A stretch of DNA of 64,000 nucleotides from Pseudomonas taiwanensis. Its GTDB lineage: Bacteria; Pseudomonadota; Gammaproteobacteria; Pseudomonadales; Pseudomonadaceae. The notes under the pieces are model-generated. The model was not told the DNA's origin. It searched no databases and saw nothing but the letters and a program-made list of their open reading frames with translations. The translations under genes were made by a program, and so were the position numbers. Location: positions 86,245-150,244 of the forward strand of contig NZ_QJRF01000028.1 of assembly GCF_013393345.1 (NCBI RefSeq). Direction: 5' to 3'. This document shows positions 52,706-62,671 of this stretch, in pieces (position 1 is the stretch's first letter; every line of letters begins with the position of its first letter).

Positions 52706-53206
52706 ATGGCAAAGAACGGATCGATTGCGCCGAAGGAACGCGTCAATATCACGTACGTCCCGGCAACTGGCGGCGAACAAGAGGAAGTAGAGCTTCCACT
52801 TCGACTGATGGTGGCAGGTGACTTCAAGGGACACGAGGAAGATATCTCGCTCGAAGATAGGATGCCGGTGCGCATCAATAAGGACAATTTCAATAGCGTC
52901 CTTGCTGAGTCGAATCTTGGTCTGAAGATGGATGTTCGTAATGTGCTGGTCGAAGGGGCCGAAGACACTTTGCATGTCGATCTAAAGTTCCAGTCGATTG
53001 AAGACTTCAATCCCGATGCCATCGCGCGGCAGATTCCTGAGTTGAACAAGCTGCTTGAACTACGTGAGGCGCTGGTAGCGCTCAAGGGGCCGCTGGGCAA
53101 CGTTCCAGCGTTTCGCAAGCAGTTGCAGGCGATGCTTGCTGATGAGGGGGCACGCAGCAAGCTCGCCAAGGAGCTTGAAGCCGTACTGGGTGAAAGCGCG
53201 AACTGA
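52706..53206 (+). CDS. tssB: Type VI contractile sheath small subunit TssB (VipA)
   Basis: The 166-residue protein, started at ATG 52706 (MAKNGSIAPKERVNITYVPA) with GAAGGAG upstream, has the family core ELPLRLMVAGDFKG, NFNSVLAES, DLKFQSIEDFNPDAIARQIPEL. It pairs with TssC to form the contractile sheath. First gene of the plus-strand operon; 205 bases separate it from tssC, wider than usual. Confidence 0.95.
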   Translation: MAKNGSIAPKERVNITYVPATGGEQEEVELPLRLMVAGDFKGHEEDISLEDRMPVRINKDNFNSVLAESNLGLKMDVRNVLVEGAEDTLHVDLKFQSIEDFNPDAIARQIPELNKLLELREALVALKGPLGNVPAFRKQLQAMLADEGARSKLAKELEAVLGESAN

Positions 53207-53411
53207 CTTCGCCTTCCGATCTGTGGTGATGGATCTTCGCAGAACGCCGACCAGAATGCGGCGGCCTGTGACCTGCATTACCTCCTCACAGACATCGAAC
53301 TCTCCGGGCCTCGGCACCGAATGAAGCGCCTTGGGCATAGGCGCAACTGGTTGTTTCGCCAGACAGCCTCATGAACAAATCCCTCCCTTTCAGGTTTCAA
53401 AGGACATGACC

Positions 53412-54893
53412 ATGACAAGAGCGATATCCGCCACTGTCGAACAGCAAGATTCCCAACCACAAGGTGGCCTACTGGCCCAGATCCTTGCACAAACGCGCAT
53501 GGAGCCGAGCCAGGAGGGCTATGCAGTAGCCGAACGAGGCGTAGCCGCCTTCATCGCTGAAATGCTCAAATCCCAGGATCGAGAGCAACCGGTCAACAAA
53601 CAGCTGGTCGACCAGATGCTGACGCAGATCGACGCCAAGCTCAGCAAGCAAATGGACGTTGTTCTGCATAGGCCGAAGCTACAGGCGCTGGAGAGCAGTT
53701 GGCGTGCGCTCAAGCTTCTGGTCGACCGCACCGACTTCCGCGAAAACATCGTGATGGACCTGCTGCATGTCACCAAGGCGGAATTGCTGGACGACTTCGA
53801 CGGAGCTAGCGATGTCACTCGGAGCGGGCTGTACAAGCACGTCTACACCTCGGGGTTCGGCCAGTTCGGCGGTCAGCCGGTGGGGTCCCTGGTCAGCAAC
53901 TACACCTTTGGCCCCTCCGCCCCGGACATCAAGCTGCTTGGCTACGTTGCCTCGGTAGGTGCGATGGCACACGCGCCATTCCTGGGTGCCGCGGGTCCTG
54001 AAATGCTTAACCTGGACTCCTTCCAGGACGTCCCCAACCTCAAGGAAGTGAAGGATATTTTGGAGGGGCCTCGGTTCACCAAGTGGCGCGGCCTGCGCGA
54101 CTCGGAGGACGCCCGCTACCTGGGTCTGACCATGCCGCGCTTCCTGCTGCGCCAGCCGTACGACCCGCTGGAGAATCCTGTTCGCAGCTTCGACTATCGA
54201 GAGACCATCGACGGTAATCACGACAACTACCTATGGGGCAACACGGCTTTCCTTCTGGCCAGCCGAATCACCGATAGCTTCGCCAAGTATCGCTGGTGCA
54301 CCAACATCATTGGCCCGCAGTCGGGCGGAACGGTCGATGACCTCCCGGTTCACCTGTACGAGTCGCTCGGTCAGTTGCAGGCCAAGATTCCGACCGAAGT
54401 GCTCATCTCCGATCGACGGGAATTCGAGTTGTCCAGCGAAGGCTTCATTCCGCTGACCATGCGCAAGGATAGTGACAACGCTGCCTTCTTCTCCGCCAAC
54501 TCGGTACAGCGCCCCAAGGTCTTCCAGAAGACCCCGGAAGGCCAGGCCGCCCAGAGCAACTACATGCTCGGCACCCAGCTGCCGTACATGATGATTCCCA
54601 ACCGTATGGCTCACTATCTCAAGGTGCTTCAGCGTGAACAGATTGGCACCTGGAAGGAGCGCCCGGATCTGGAGCGCGAGCTCAATACCTGGCTTCGTCA
54701 ATACGTGGCCGATCAGGAAAGCCCATCTGCAGACGTCCGCAGCCGCCGCCCGCTGCGCGCCGCGAAAGTCGTCGTGCAGGATGTCGAAGGAAATCCCGGT
54801 TGGTACGGCGTCTCCTTGGCGCTTCGCCCGCATTTCAAATACATGGGCGCCAACTTCGAGTTGTCGCTCGTAAGCAAGATGGAAAAGGAATGA
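53412..54893 (+). CDS. tssC: Type VI contractile sheath large subunit TssC (VipB)
   Basis: The 493-residue protein has RPKLQALESSWRALKLLVDR, IYNFSFGP-like NYTFGPSAPDIKLL, FSFDYRE-like RSFDYRETIDGNHDNYLWG and the conserved end ANFELSLVSKMEKE. Start taken at ATG 53412 because AAAGGA lies seven bases before it; ATG 53406 abuts that site. Assembles with TssB around the Hcp tube. Confidence 0.95.
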   Translation: MTRAISATVEQQDSQPQGGLLAQILAQTRMEPSQEGYAVAERGVAAFIAEMLKSQDREQPVNKQLVDQMLTQIDAKLSKQMDVVLHRPKLQALESSWRALKLLVDRTDFRENIVMDLLHVTKAELLDDFDGASDVTRSGLYKHVYTSGFGQFGGQPVGSLVSNYTFGPSAPDIKLLGYVASVGAMAHAPFLGAAGPEMLNLDSFQDVPNLKEVKDILEGPRFTKWRGLRDSEDARYLGLTMPRFLLRQPYDPLENPVRSFDYRETIDGNHDNYLWGNTAFLLASRITDSFAKYRWCTNIIGPQSGGTVDDLPVHLYESLGQLQAKIPTEVLISDRREFELSSEGFIPLTMRKDSDNAAFFSANSVQRPKVFQKTPEGQAAQSNYMLGTQLPYMMIPNRMAHYLKVLQREQIGTWKERPDLERELNTWLRQYVADQESPSADVRSRRPLRAAKVVVQDVEGNPGWYGVSLALRPHFKYMGANFELSLVSKMEKE

Positions 54894-54907
54894 CGAGGAG
54901 CTGAGCC

Positions 54908-55336
54908 ATGCCTCGGTCGCCGGGACAAGGAAGCTTGTTTGAACGGTTGGACCCAGACCTGCCGCCACGTCGCGCGCGTACGCAGCAGGACTTGGCGGCC
55001 GAGCGCGTCAGGGCCATCAAGAACCATTTGGAACTGCTGCTCAACGCCCGTCGGGGCGGCTCCCAGAGCTGCCCCGAATTGGGCCTGCCGGACATGAACG
55101 ACGCGGGGGCAGGCCAGATGGATCTGAGAAACCAGATTTGCCTGGACATCAGGGAGGCAGTGGCTGCCTACGAGCCGAGAGTCCAGGTTGTCGACGTCCG
55201 TCCGCTCATCACTGGCGAACAGCCACTTGGGTTGCGATTTCGCCTCCATTGCTTGGTGCCAGTCAGAGACGCATCGGAGCAGGTGGAGTTAGACCTGCTG
55301 GTTCACCACCGGCAACAACGGATCAACGTGATGTGA
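54908..55336 (+). CDS. tssE: Type VI baseplate protein TssE (gp25-like)
   Basis: The 142-residue protein carries the gp25/gpW lysozyme-like domain signature (SLFERLDPDLPP, SIKNHLELLLNARRG-like block, LRNQICLDIREAVAAYEPRVQVVDV). It is part of the baseplate wedge with TssF and TssG. GAGGAG precedes the ATG; 14 bases after tssC. Confidence 0.92.
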   Translation: MPRSPGQGSLFERLDPDLPPRRARTQQDLAAERVRAIKNHLELLLNARRGGSQSCPELGLPDMNDAGAGQMDLRNQICLDIREAVAAYEPRVQVVDVRPLITGEQPLGLRFRLHCLVPVRDASEQVELDLLVHHRQQRINVM

Positions 55337-55356
55337 TGGACTTCCAAGGAGGCTAG

Positions 55357-57123
55357 ATGTCACTAAAGGGAAAGTTCCGGGAAGAACTGGATTACATGCG
55401 CCGCCTTGGCCGGGTGTTCGCGCGCAGCAATCCGCAGTTGGCTAGATTTCTCGGCGACGAGGCCACTGATCCAGACGTTGAGCGACTGCTGGAGGGCTTT
55501 GCCTTTCTAACGGCCAAGCTGCGCCTGAAGATCGAGGACGACTTCCCGGAACTGACGCATCCGTTGCTGCAACTGCTGTGGCCCAACTACCTGCGGCCGC
55601 TACCCAGCGCCACGATCATGCAATTTCCGCCTGTGGACCGAGCTATCACCGTCCGCCAATGCATCCCCAAGGGAACCCGCATACGCTCGCGCAGGGTCGA
55701 TGGAGTGGAGTGTGAGTACCGGACCTGCTCGGACGTTGTCATCTACCCATTTCAGATTGGCGAAGTGAGCGATGCGCATACGCTGGAGAAGTCGACAGTC
55801 CGGATAGACCTCTCAACCCTGAGCACGAGCCCGGCCAGCACCTACGACTGCGACAGGCTGGACTTCTACCTGAGCGGCAGCGACTACACCGCCATGACGC
55901 TCTATCTGTGGCTATCCAAGTACCTCAGCGAGGTTCGCCTGGAATGTGATGGTGTGGTCAGGCACATCCCCGCCAACCAGATCGACTTCCCGGGTTTCAG
56001 ACCGGATGAGGCGTTACTGCCGTACCCGAAGAACGCCCTGGACGGATATCGAATCCTGCAGGAGTACTTTCTCTTTCCGCGAAGGTATTTTTTCTTCAGC
56101 CTGACGGGCCTACGCTCGCTTTGGCCGTCCCACAGCACGCAGCGCATCCGGCTGGAATTCAACTTCACTCGCCCGATGCCGGACGACGTGCGCGTTCAGA
56201 AGGACGACCTAGCGCTTTACTGCGCACCCGCGGTGAACCTGTTCGAGCACGAGGCCGAGCCGGTGAGGTTGACCGGAAAGACGGTCGACCATCGTCTGCG
56301 CCCAGCGGGCCAGCGGCCAGACGCATACGAGATTTTCAGCATCGATCACGTCGATGGCTGGAAGAATGAAGCTTCCGGGCAGCCCGGCACCTGGCTGCGC
56401 ACCTACCAACCGTTCGAATCCCTGCGGCACCAGATTGACTTCGAGCAGGGCAAATCCGTCCTCTACTACCGCACCCGTATCGACCCGGCGTTGGTAGAGT
56501 CCGGCGTTGAGCATCGAGTGTCCTTTATACGCAGCGACGAGCAGCGCTACATCGGCCGGGACGAGACAGTCTCTTTCGCGCTCACCTGCACCAATCGAGA
56601 CTTGCCGCTGGCGCTGGCCGTGGGCGACATCTGCGTCCGTACGCCAGGCATGCCGAACTTCGTTTCCTGCCAGAACCTGACCACGCCGACGCCCTCGTAC
56701 CGGCCGGTATTGGACGGCGACCTGCAATGGACCCTGATATCCAACCTTTCCCCTACCTACCTGTCCCTGCTAACGGCCGATCCCCTGAAGTCGGTCATCC
56801 GCGCATACGACTTCGCAGCGCACCACGACATACAGCGTGCGCGCGCCACCCAGATGCGCCTCGATGGGTTACTTGAGGTGGAGACCGCGCCGATCGACCG
56901 AATGTTCAAGGCCTTGCCCATTCGGGGCATGCGCAGCGTGGTCAAGTTCGATCAGGACGGTTTCTCCTGCGAAGGGGATCTGTACTTGTTCGGCACGGTC
57001 CTTAGCCACTTTCTGTCGGTGTACGCGAGCATCTCTTCCTTCCACGTGCTGGAGGCCATCAACGTTAAGAATCAGGAGCACTACGCATGGCCCATGCGCA
57101 GCGGAACGCAGCCCCTGATCTAG
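55357..57123 (+). CDS. tssF: Type VI baseplate protein TssF (VasA)
   Basis: The 588-residue protein has the TssF N-terminus (KFREELDYMRRLGRVFARSNPQLARFL, DPDVERLLEGFAFLTAKLRLKIEDDFPELTHPLLQLLWPNYLRPLPS) and full family length. It forms the wedge with TssG and TssE. AAGGAGG lies just upstream of the ATG. Overlaps tssG by 37 bases. Confidence 0.95.
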   Translation: MSLKGKFREELDYMRRLGRVFARSNPQLARFLGDEATDPDVERLLEGFAFLTAKLRLKIEDDFPELTHPLLQLLWPNYLRPLPSATIMQFPPVDRAITVRQCIPKGTRIRSRRVDGVECEYRTCSDVVIYPFQIGEVSDAHTLEKSTVRIDLSTLSTSPASTYDCDRLDFYLSGSDYTAMTLYLWLSKYLSEVRLECDGVVRHIPANQIDFPGFRPDEALLPYPKNALDGYRILQEYFLFPRRYFFFSLTGLRSLWPSHSTQRIRLEFNFTRPMPDDVRVQKDDLALYCAPAVNLFEHEAEPVRLTGKTVDHRLRPAGQRPDAYEIFSIDHVDGWKNEASGQPGTWLRTYQPFESLRHQIDFEQGKSVLYYRTRIDPALVESGVEHRVSFIRSDEQRYIGRDETVSFALTCTNRDLPLALAVGDICVRTPGMPNFVSCQNLTTPTPSYRPVLDGDLQWTLISNLSPTYLSLLTADPLKSVIRAYDFAAHHDIQRARATQMRLDGLLEVETAPIDRMFKALPIRGMRSVVKFDQDGFSCEGDLYLFGTVLSHFLSVYASISSFHVLEAINVKNQEHYAWPMRSGTQPLI

Positions 57124-58112
57124 ACGCCGTTCTCCTCGACGAAGCCAAGGAGCACGACTTCTTTCTGCTGCTCGAGCGCCTTCACGGGTTGCACGACGAT
57201 GACTTGGAGTCCGATGACGCATTTGCCGCCGAGCGGCAACGCATTCGCCTGAGCAATTATGCCGGCATGGGCTTTCCTGCTTCGGACGTTTCGCTGGCAA
57301 AACGTCTCGAAGACAGTCATCCGCACCAGTACCTGGTGCAGGCCACCTTCTTTGGCGTGCACGGGCCCGATTCGCCCTTGCCTGACTACTACGTCGAGCG
57401 AATTGCCTACGAGGCGGGCCAGGGCGAAGGCATCCGGCCGGCGGTCTTCGATGTTTTCAACCACCGCCTCCTGACCCTGCTGCATCAGGCCTGGCGCAAA
57501 TACAGGCACTACATTCGCTTTCGGCCGGGAGCCAGCGATCGCTTGTCTCAGCGCCTGTTTGCCTTGGTGGGCCTGAAGGACGACGCCATCCGGGGCTCCA
57601 CCCCCATCGCCTGGAGCCGGCTGCTGAGCTTCGCCGGCGCAGTGGTTCATCGCAGCCGGTCGCCAGCGATGGTCGCAGGCCTCATCGCGCACTGCTTCGA
57701 CCTTAAGGATGTCGCCATCCGTGACTTTGAGCTGCGGTATACCGATATCGCGCCCGAAGACCGTGTAGGCCTGGGAACACTCAACGGTCAACTGGGCGAG
57801 AGCTTTCGCATTGGGGACAGCGTAAAAACCCGCCACTGCAAATTCACCATCGTCATTACCAATCTTTCCGAAGAACGTTTTCGCCAATTCCTTCCCCACG
57901 GCGAGAACTTCGAGCGGCTTCGCATGCTGGTGGCCTATCTCCTGCGGGACCAGACACCGTGCGATCTTGAACTGGGTCTACGTGAGAACGAAGTCCCCCC
58001 CTTCAATCTGGGGCAGGCCGATGGCTCCGGCACGCAACTGGGTTGGACCAGCTTCCTGGAACAGCCCGAGCTGCGTAGGCCTCCCCGTGTCCGACTCACG
58101 GTGCATACATGA
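57087..58112 (+). CDS. tssG: Type VI baseplate protein TssG (VasB)
   Basis: The 341-residue protein has EHDFFLLLERLHGL and IRLSNYAGMGFPASDV near the N-terminus, ATFFGVHGPDSPLPDYYVE and ELRYTDIAPEDRVGLGTLNGQLGE, all usual for TssG. Starts inside tssF and overlaps the tagH start by 4 bases (ATGA). Confidence 0.93.
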   Translation: MAHAQRNAAPDLDAVLLDEAKEHDFFLLLERLHGLHDDDLESDDAFAAERQRIRLSNYAGMGFPASDVSLAKRLEDSHPHQYLVQATFFGVHGPDSPLPDYYVERIAYEAGQGEGIRPAVFDVFNHRLLTLLHQAWRKYRHYIRFRPGASDRLSQRLFALVGLKDDAIRGSTPIAWSRLLSFAGAVVHRSRSPAMVAGLIAHCFDLKDVAIRDFELRYTDIAPEDRVGLGTLNGQLGESFRIGDSVKTRHCKFTIVITNLSEERFRQFLPHGENFERLRMLVAYLLRDQTPCDLELGLRENEVPPFNLGQADGSGTQLGWTSFLEQPELRRPPRVRLTVHT

Positions 58113-59426
58113 CTACAGCCAACTCCGAACCGCGCTTGTCGCTGGTCGTAGCAAATCCCCAGGCACTTCAGCAAGGAAGTGCCCCGCGGCATAGCTTCGG
58201 TACCGACGGTGGGTTCATCGGATCTCAGGGCGCCAATTGGACTCTGCTTGACCGACGTGGGCGGGTTCGTCCGCACCACTGCGAAATTCGCTATGAGGAC
58301 GGGGGCTACCTCGTTATCGATCGGTGCGGCGAGACCAGCCTCAACGACCAGACGCGCCCACTGGGCCTCAATGCCAGCGCGAGGTTGCGCAATGCAGACA
58401 AGCTGCACGTCGGCCCGTATCACATCGCCGTCCACCTGGACGGTGAGCTTCACCATCTGCCCGATCCCGGGCGAACGCTTGCCGAGCACGATGTCGGCGA
58501 GTTTGTCCATTTATCCAACGACTACCTGGAAAGCCTGCCGGACGCGACGCCGGAAAATGTGAGTGCCAGTTTCCAGCAGCAGCCTGGGTGGTCCAAGTTC
58601 CATGCGCTGGCCGAGCCACCACCACCGCAAGACCAACTCGACCCACTGAAGGCACTCGACGCCGCACGTGACGCCACCGCGACCTTGGCGGCGACCGCCA
58701 GCCTTGACCCCCACCACTACGGACACACACCGCTGGCCGCCCAGGCAAACGTCACCACGACTCAATTCGAAGCCGTCTACGGCTCGCCGATGCACGCCCC
58801 AGGAGAACCCCGCATGCAGAACACCCAGACTCCGGCTGCGCGAGAATGGCAACGCCAACTATCCGACGGTGCGGATCCCTCCAGCATGGTCGCTCCGCTC
58901 GTGGAGGGGCTTGGCGCGTCGGTCGGCGCGGTCGATGGACAAGGCGCTTTTGAATTCCTGGGCGAGGTGGGTCGAACGTTGGGAGCCTTGATCCGCGGCC
59001 TGTCGACTTTGAACAACAGTCAGCCAGGTGCTGACCAGCGGATTTCGCTCGCCGGCCGGACGCTGCAGCCCATCGAAGACAACCCCTTCCGTCTCGACCA
59101 GAACTACCCGGATACCGTACGCGCACTTTTCTCCAGCGAGCGCAGCCTCGTGCATTTGTCGCCAGCGGCAGCAGGTGGCTGTGCACAAGGCTATCACTGC
59201 GGGGCTAGATGCGCTGCTGCAGGCTTTTTCGCCGGAGCAATTGCATGCCCGTTTTCAGCGCTACCGCAGCGCGCAGTCCGAGCAACCTCACCCTGATGAC
59301 TGGGCATGGCGCATGTACGGGCACTACTACGATGAACTGACCTCCGGCCGCCAGCAGGGATTCGACAAGCTGTTCTGGGAGGTCTTCGAGCAAGCCTTCG
59401 ACCAGGCCTTGCGCGCGGAGGCGTAA
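58109..59426 (+). pseudogene. tagH: T6SS FHA-domain protein TagH, frameshifted near the C-terminus
   Basis: An N-terminal FHA domain (about residues 28-110, GGFIGSQGANWTLLDRRGRVRPHHCEIRYE) is followed by a variable linker and the TagH core (RTLGALIRGLSTLNNSQPG). The first frame ends at 59296 in an unrelated sequence, but from about 59166 a shifted frame reads RQQVAVHKAITAGLDALLQAFS and AWRMYGHYYDELTSGRQQGF, the family C-terminus, to 59426. One extra base or two lost bases near 59160-59168 explains this. FHA proteins modulate T6SS assembly by phosphothreonine binding. Confidence 0.88.
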
Positions 59427-60445
59427 TGAAGCACGCCATTGCGCTCCTGCTCGCTGCAACTTTGCTTGCCGGTTGCAGCACCGTGGGCAATGTCTTCAAG
59501 AAGACGGGGAAAATCCTCATGGACCCTTCCGTTCAGGTCGGTGCTGCTGAAGATCAGCCTACGCAGATTGCACTGAGCTTGTTCGCCAGTCTGGACGTCA
59601 ACCCCAACCCGGTCAGCCTCCCGACCACCGCGCCTATCGAAGACAGCGTACCAATCTCCGAGGCGCTGGAGGACGATGGCCCGTTTGCGGTAAATCTGCG
59701 CAGCGGGAGCAAGCGCGAACTCATCGAGCATCTCCGTGCACTGCTCGGGAAGCTGCAAGAAGAGATGCCGAGCTCGCCCAGCGCACTCGCGGTTCGCCAG
59801 CGGGCGTCAATTCCCGGCCTGATCGTCGACGAGCAATATCCTCCGCTGACACTGGGCAAGACCTTCCCAGAAACCCTGTTCAGCAGTACTGCGACATCGC
59901 GGGGGCCGTTCCCGGCGAACTGGATGTTGCGGCACCTGGCCCAACCAGGCACCGACACTGACCCGTGGTCCCAGGCCATGCGCGTGCGGGAGCTCGGCCA
60001 GTACAACCGCACCGCGAGTATCGCCCCGGCTGCCGACGACACGGATGCAACGCCGAGCACAGCAACGCCTATAGCCTTCCGGGTATTGCAGCTCAAAGAC
60101 GACTCGATGCTGGAGAACATCGATCCCGAGCTATTGCGCCAGGATGCCAAGAAGGCGCTTGGAAGCACCTTGCTAGCCTCGGACGACTACACCTTGGTGC
60201 CAGGCCAGTTCAAGTTCATCGAATACAGCGCCATTGACGAAAAGACCCGCTACATCGCCGTGGTGGCGAACTTTCATGATCCCAATGCCGAGCACTGGCA
60301 TGACGTCTTCCGGGTTGAGCCACGCGGACGCAAGTACCCCTTGATGGTGATGCTGCAGAAAACCCGCGTCGGCATCACCGATGAGAGCTATCGACCGTCA
60401 CAAAGCAACAGCTACGCGGCCGCCCATACGAGTACTCACCCATGA
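59426..60445 (+). CDS. tssJ: Type VI outer-membrane lipoprotein TssJ (VasD), long form
   Basis: The 339-residue protein has a lipoprotein signal with LLAGC (Cys17) and a C-terminal TssJ-like beta-sandwich (QFKFIEYSAIDEKTRYIAVVANFHDPNAEHWHDVFRVEPRG). The central 150 residues are an added region absent from the usual short (about 150-180) TssJ. It anchors the complex to the outer membrane through TssM. Starts in the tagH stop (TAATG) and overlaps tssK (ATGA). Confidence 0.85.
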   Translation: MKHAIALLLAATLLAGCSTVGNVFKKTGKILMDPSVQVGAAEDQPTQIALSLFASLDVNPNPVSLPTTAPIEDSVPISEALEDDGPFAVNLRSGSKRELIEHLRALLGKLQEEMPSSPSALAVRQRASIPGLIVDEQYPPLTLGKTFPETLFSSTATSRGPFPANWMLRHLAQPGTDTDPWSQAMRVRELGQYNRTASIAPAADDTDATPSTATPIAFRVLQLKDDSMLENIDPELLRQDAKKALGSTLLASDDYTLVPGQFKFIEYSAIDEKTRYIAVVANFHDPNAEHWHDVFRVEPRGRKYPLMVMLQKTRVGITDESYRPSQSNSYAAAHTSTHP

Positions 60446-61779
60446 CCACCCGCAATCCCGTTGTCTGGAGCGAGGGCTTGTTCGTCAAGCCACAGCACTT
60501 CCAACAGACTGCCCGTCACCTGGAGCACTTCATCAACACGCGCCAGGGCAGCAGGTACCTGTACGGCTTCTCCGAGCTGGAGCTGAACCAGGAATTCCTT
60601 GCCTTCGGCAAGATCGCCATCGTTCGCGCTCGCGGCATCATGCCCGACGGCACTCCATTCGATATCCCCCATGACCAGCCTCCACCGGAGCCGCTTGCCA
60701 TCGCCGACGCCGGCGCGGCCAACCAGATGGTCTACCTGACGCTACCGCTGCGCTCAGACGGTACCGCTCAGGTGCGCTGGCCTGACACCTACGGCAACAA
60801 CCGCTACGTCCTGCGAACCGAAGAAGTCCGAGACACCCACAGCCATCAAGGCAGCCATGTCCCGCTGGACCTGGCCGTGCCCAACCTGCAATTGGCTCTG
60901 GAGCGCGACGACCGCAGTGCTTTCACCGGACTGGCCTTGGGCCGGATTCTCGACCTGCGGCCTGACGGAAGCCTCCTGTTGGACGCCGGCTTCTACGTCA
61001 CCGGTCTGCACCTCAATGCTATCCGCCCGCTCGCGAATTTCATGGAAGAAATTTCAACGCTGATGCAGGGACGTGCCAAGAACATCGCACAGCGCATCGG
61101 CTCGCCCGGCCAGTCCGGCGTTGCCGACGTCACCGACTTCAATCTGCTGCAGGCCCTCAACCGCTGGGTGCACCAGTTCCGCCACATGGCGCGCGACCCG
61201 GACGTGCGGCCGGTTGACGCCTACCTGGCCTGTGGCCAGGCGTGCGGCGAGCTGGTTACCTGCATCGACGAAAGCCGCCTGGCGCCGGAGTTCCCGGCTT
61301 ACCAGCACGACAACCCCAAAGGTTCGTTCCAGCTCCTGGAAGAGACCCTGCGCCGGCTGCTTGGCACGGTCCTGCAACCCCGAGCCGTCTCGCTGCCGCT
61401 GGTCAGGCAGGCCCACGGCATCCTGACCGCACAGGTCAACGACACCAGCCTGATGCAGGACGCGGACTTCATCCTGGCCGTGCACGCCCGTATGCCACTG
61501 GAGCAGATGCGCCAGCTGTTCCAGCAACAGGCCAAGGTCGCTTCGCAGCAGACGCTGCTGGAACTCATTCGCCTGCAGCTGCCCGGCATCCCACTCAGCC
61601 CGCTGCCCGTGGCGCCGCGGCATCTGCCGTTCCATGCCGGCTTCACCTACTTCCAGTTCGACCGCACCTCCGATGCCTGGCGCAAGCTAATGCCGACGGG
61701 CACGAACAGCTTCGGCTTCCACATCAGTGGTGAATTCCCTGAGCTGCAGATGCAGTTCTGGGCCATACGGAGTCAATGA
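60442..61779 (+). CDS. tssK: Type VI baseplate-membrane adaptor TssK (VasE)
   Basis: The 445-residue protein has the TssK start (VVWSEGLFVKPQHFQQTARHLEHFI) and end (LPFHAGFTYFQFDRTSDAWRKLM). It connects the baseplate with the TssL/TssM membrane complex. Overlaps tssJ by 4 bases and is one base from tssL. Confidence 0.95.
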   Translation: MTTRNPVVWSEGLFVKPQHFQQTARHLEHFINTRQGSRYLYGFSELELNQEFLAFGKIAIVRARGIMPDGTPFDIPHDQPPPEPLAIADAGAANQMVYLTLPLRSDGTAQVRWPDTYGNNRYVLRTEEVRDTHSHQGSHVPLDLAVPNLQLALERDDRSAFTGLALGRILDLRPDGSLLLDAGFYVTGLHLNAIRPLANFMEEISTLMQGRAKNIAQRIGSPGQSGVADVTDFNLLQALNRWVHQFRHMARDPDVRPVDAYLACGQACGELVTCIDESRLAPEFPAYQHDNPKGSFQLLEETLRRLLGTVLQPRAVSLPLVRQAHGILTAQVNDTSLMQDADFILAVHARMPLEQMRQLFQQQAKVASQQTLLELIRLQLPGIPLSPLPVAPRHLPFHAGFTYFQFDRTSDAWRKLMPTGTNSFGFHISGEFPELQMQFWAIRSQ

Positions 61780-61780
61780 C

Positions 61781-62671
61781 ATGAGCACCATCATCGAAAT
61801 CGGAAACGACCGCCTCGACCGCTCCCCACAGAAGCCTGATGATGCGCAGTGCCAACCACCCACGGCTCCACCGCAGGACGATTTCCTGCGCGCCGCCCCG
61901 ACCGCGGGCATTCGTGACAAGGGCGACATGCTCTACGACTCAGTGTTTCGCATCGACGAGGACGACGATCTGCAATTCCAGTTGCGCGGCCACAGCCTCA
62001 ACCCGCTGGTGGACGCTGCCCAGCCGCTTCTAGGGCTGGTGATACGTTTGCGCCGCCTCGATAGATGCGACGACATCCCCAAGCTCTATTCCAGCGTGCG
62101 CGACCAGATCACCGCGTTATCCGAAGAGGTTCGCCAAATGGGTTACGACGGTGCCGCGCAACTCGCCTACCGCTACGCCCTGTGCGCCTTCATCGATGAG
62201 GCCGTCATGGCGACCGAATGGGGCAGGTCTTCGCTGTGGCGGGAGCGCTCCCTGCTCAGCTACCACCACAACGAGACCTGGGGTGGAGAGAAATTCTTTA
62301 CCGTGCTCGCGCGTATGCAGATGGACCCGGCCCGCTACCGCGACGTGCTGGAATTCAAATACCTGTGCCTGTGCCTTGGTTTCCAGGGCAAGCACGGCCA
62401 GCAGCACAACAACAAAGACACCCTCAACACCATCATTACCAAGCTCCACCAACTTCTTCGTGCACAGCGTGGCGATGCACCTGAACGCCTGACCGACGCG
62501 CCTGACAACGTCGCCTCCAGCCGTTACCGGCTGGCTCGCCAATGGCCCCTGTGGACGCCCTGGGCCATCGCAGGGGTCGTTCTGGCCGCTGCCTATCTCT
62601 ACTTTTCGTTCCGTCTTGGCAGTACCACCGAGCAAGTGCTGCGGGCGCTGGATAACATCCTCAAGTACTGA
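61781..62671 (+). CDS. tssL: Type VI inner-membrane protein TssL (DotU/VasF), without OmpA domain
   Basis: The 296-residue protein has a cytoplasmic DotU domain (ALCAFIDEAVMATEWGRSSLW, FLKYLCLCLGFQGKH-like FKYLCLCLGFQGKHGQQHNN) and one C-terminal membrane helix (WAIAGVVLAAAYLYF). No C-terminal OmpA/peptidoglycan-binding part is present. Start ATG 61781 follows the tssK stop directly; an upstream extension is unsupported. Last gene of the operon before an 810-base gap. Confidence 0.93.
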   Translation: MSTIIEIGNDRLDRSPQKPDDAQCQPPTAPPQDDFLRAAPTAGIRDKGDMLYDSVFRIDEDDDLQFQLRGHSLNPLVDAAQPLLGLVIRLRRLDRCDDIPKLYSSVRDQITALSEEVRQMGYDGAAQLAYRYALCAFIDEAVMATEWGRSSLWRERSLLSYHHNETWGGEKFFTVLARMQMDPARYRDVLEFKYLCLCLGFQGKHGQQHNNKDTLNTIITKLHQLLRAQRGDAPERLTDAPDNVASSRYRLARQWPLWTPWAIAGVVLAAAYLYFSFRLGSTTEQVLRALDNILKY

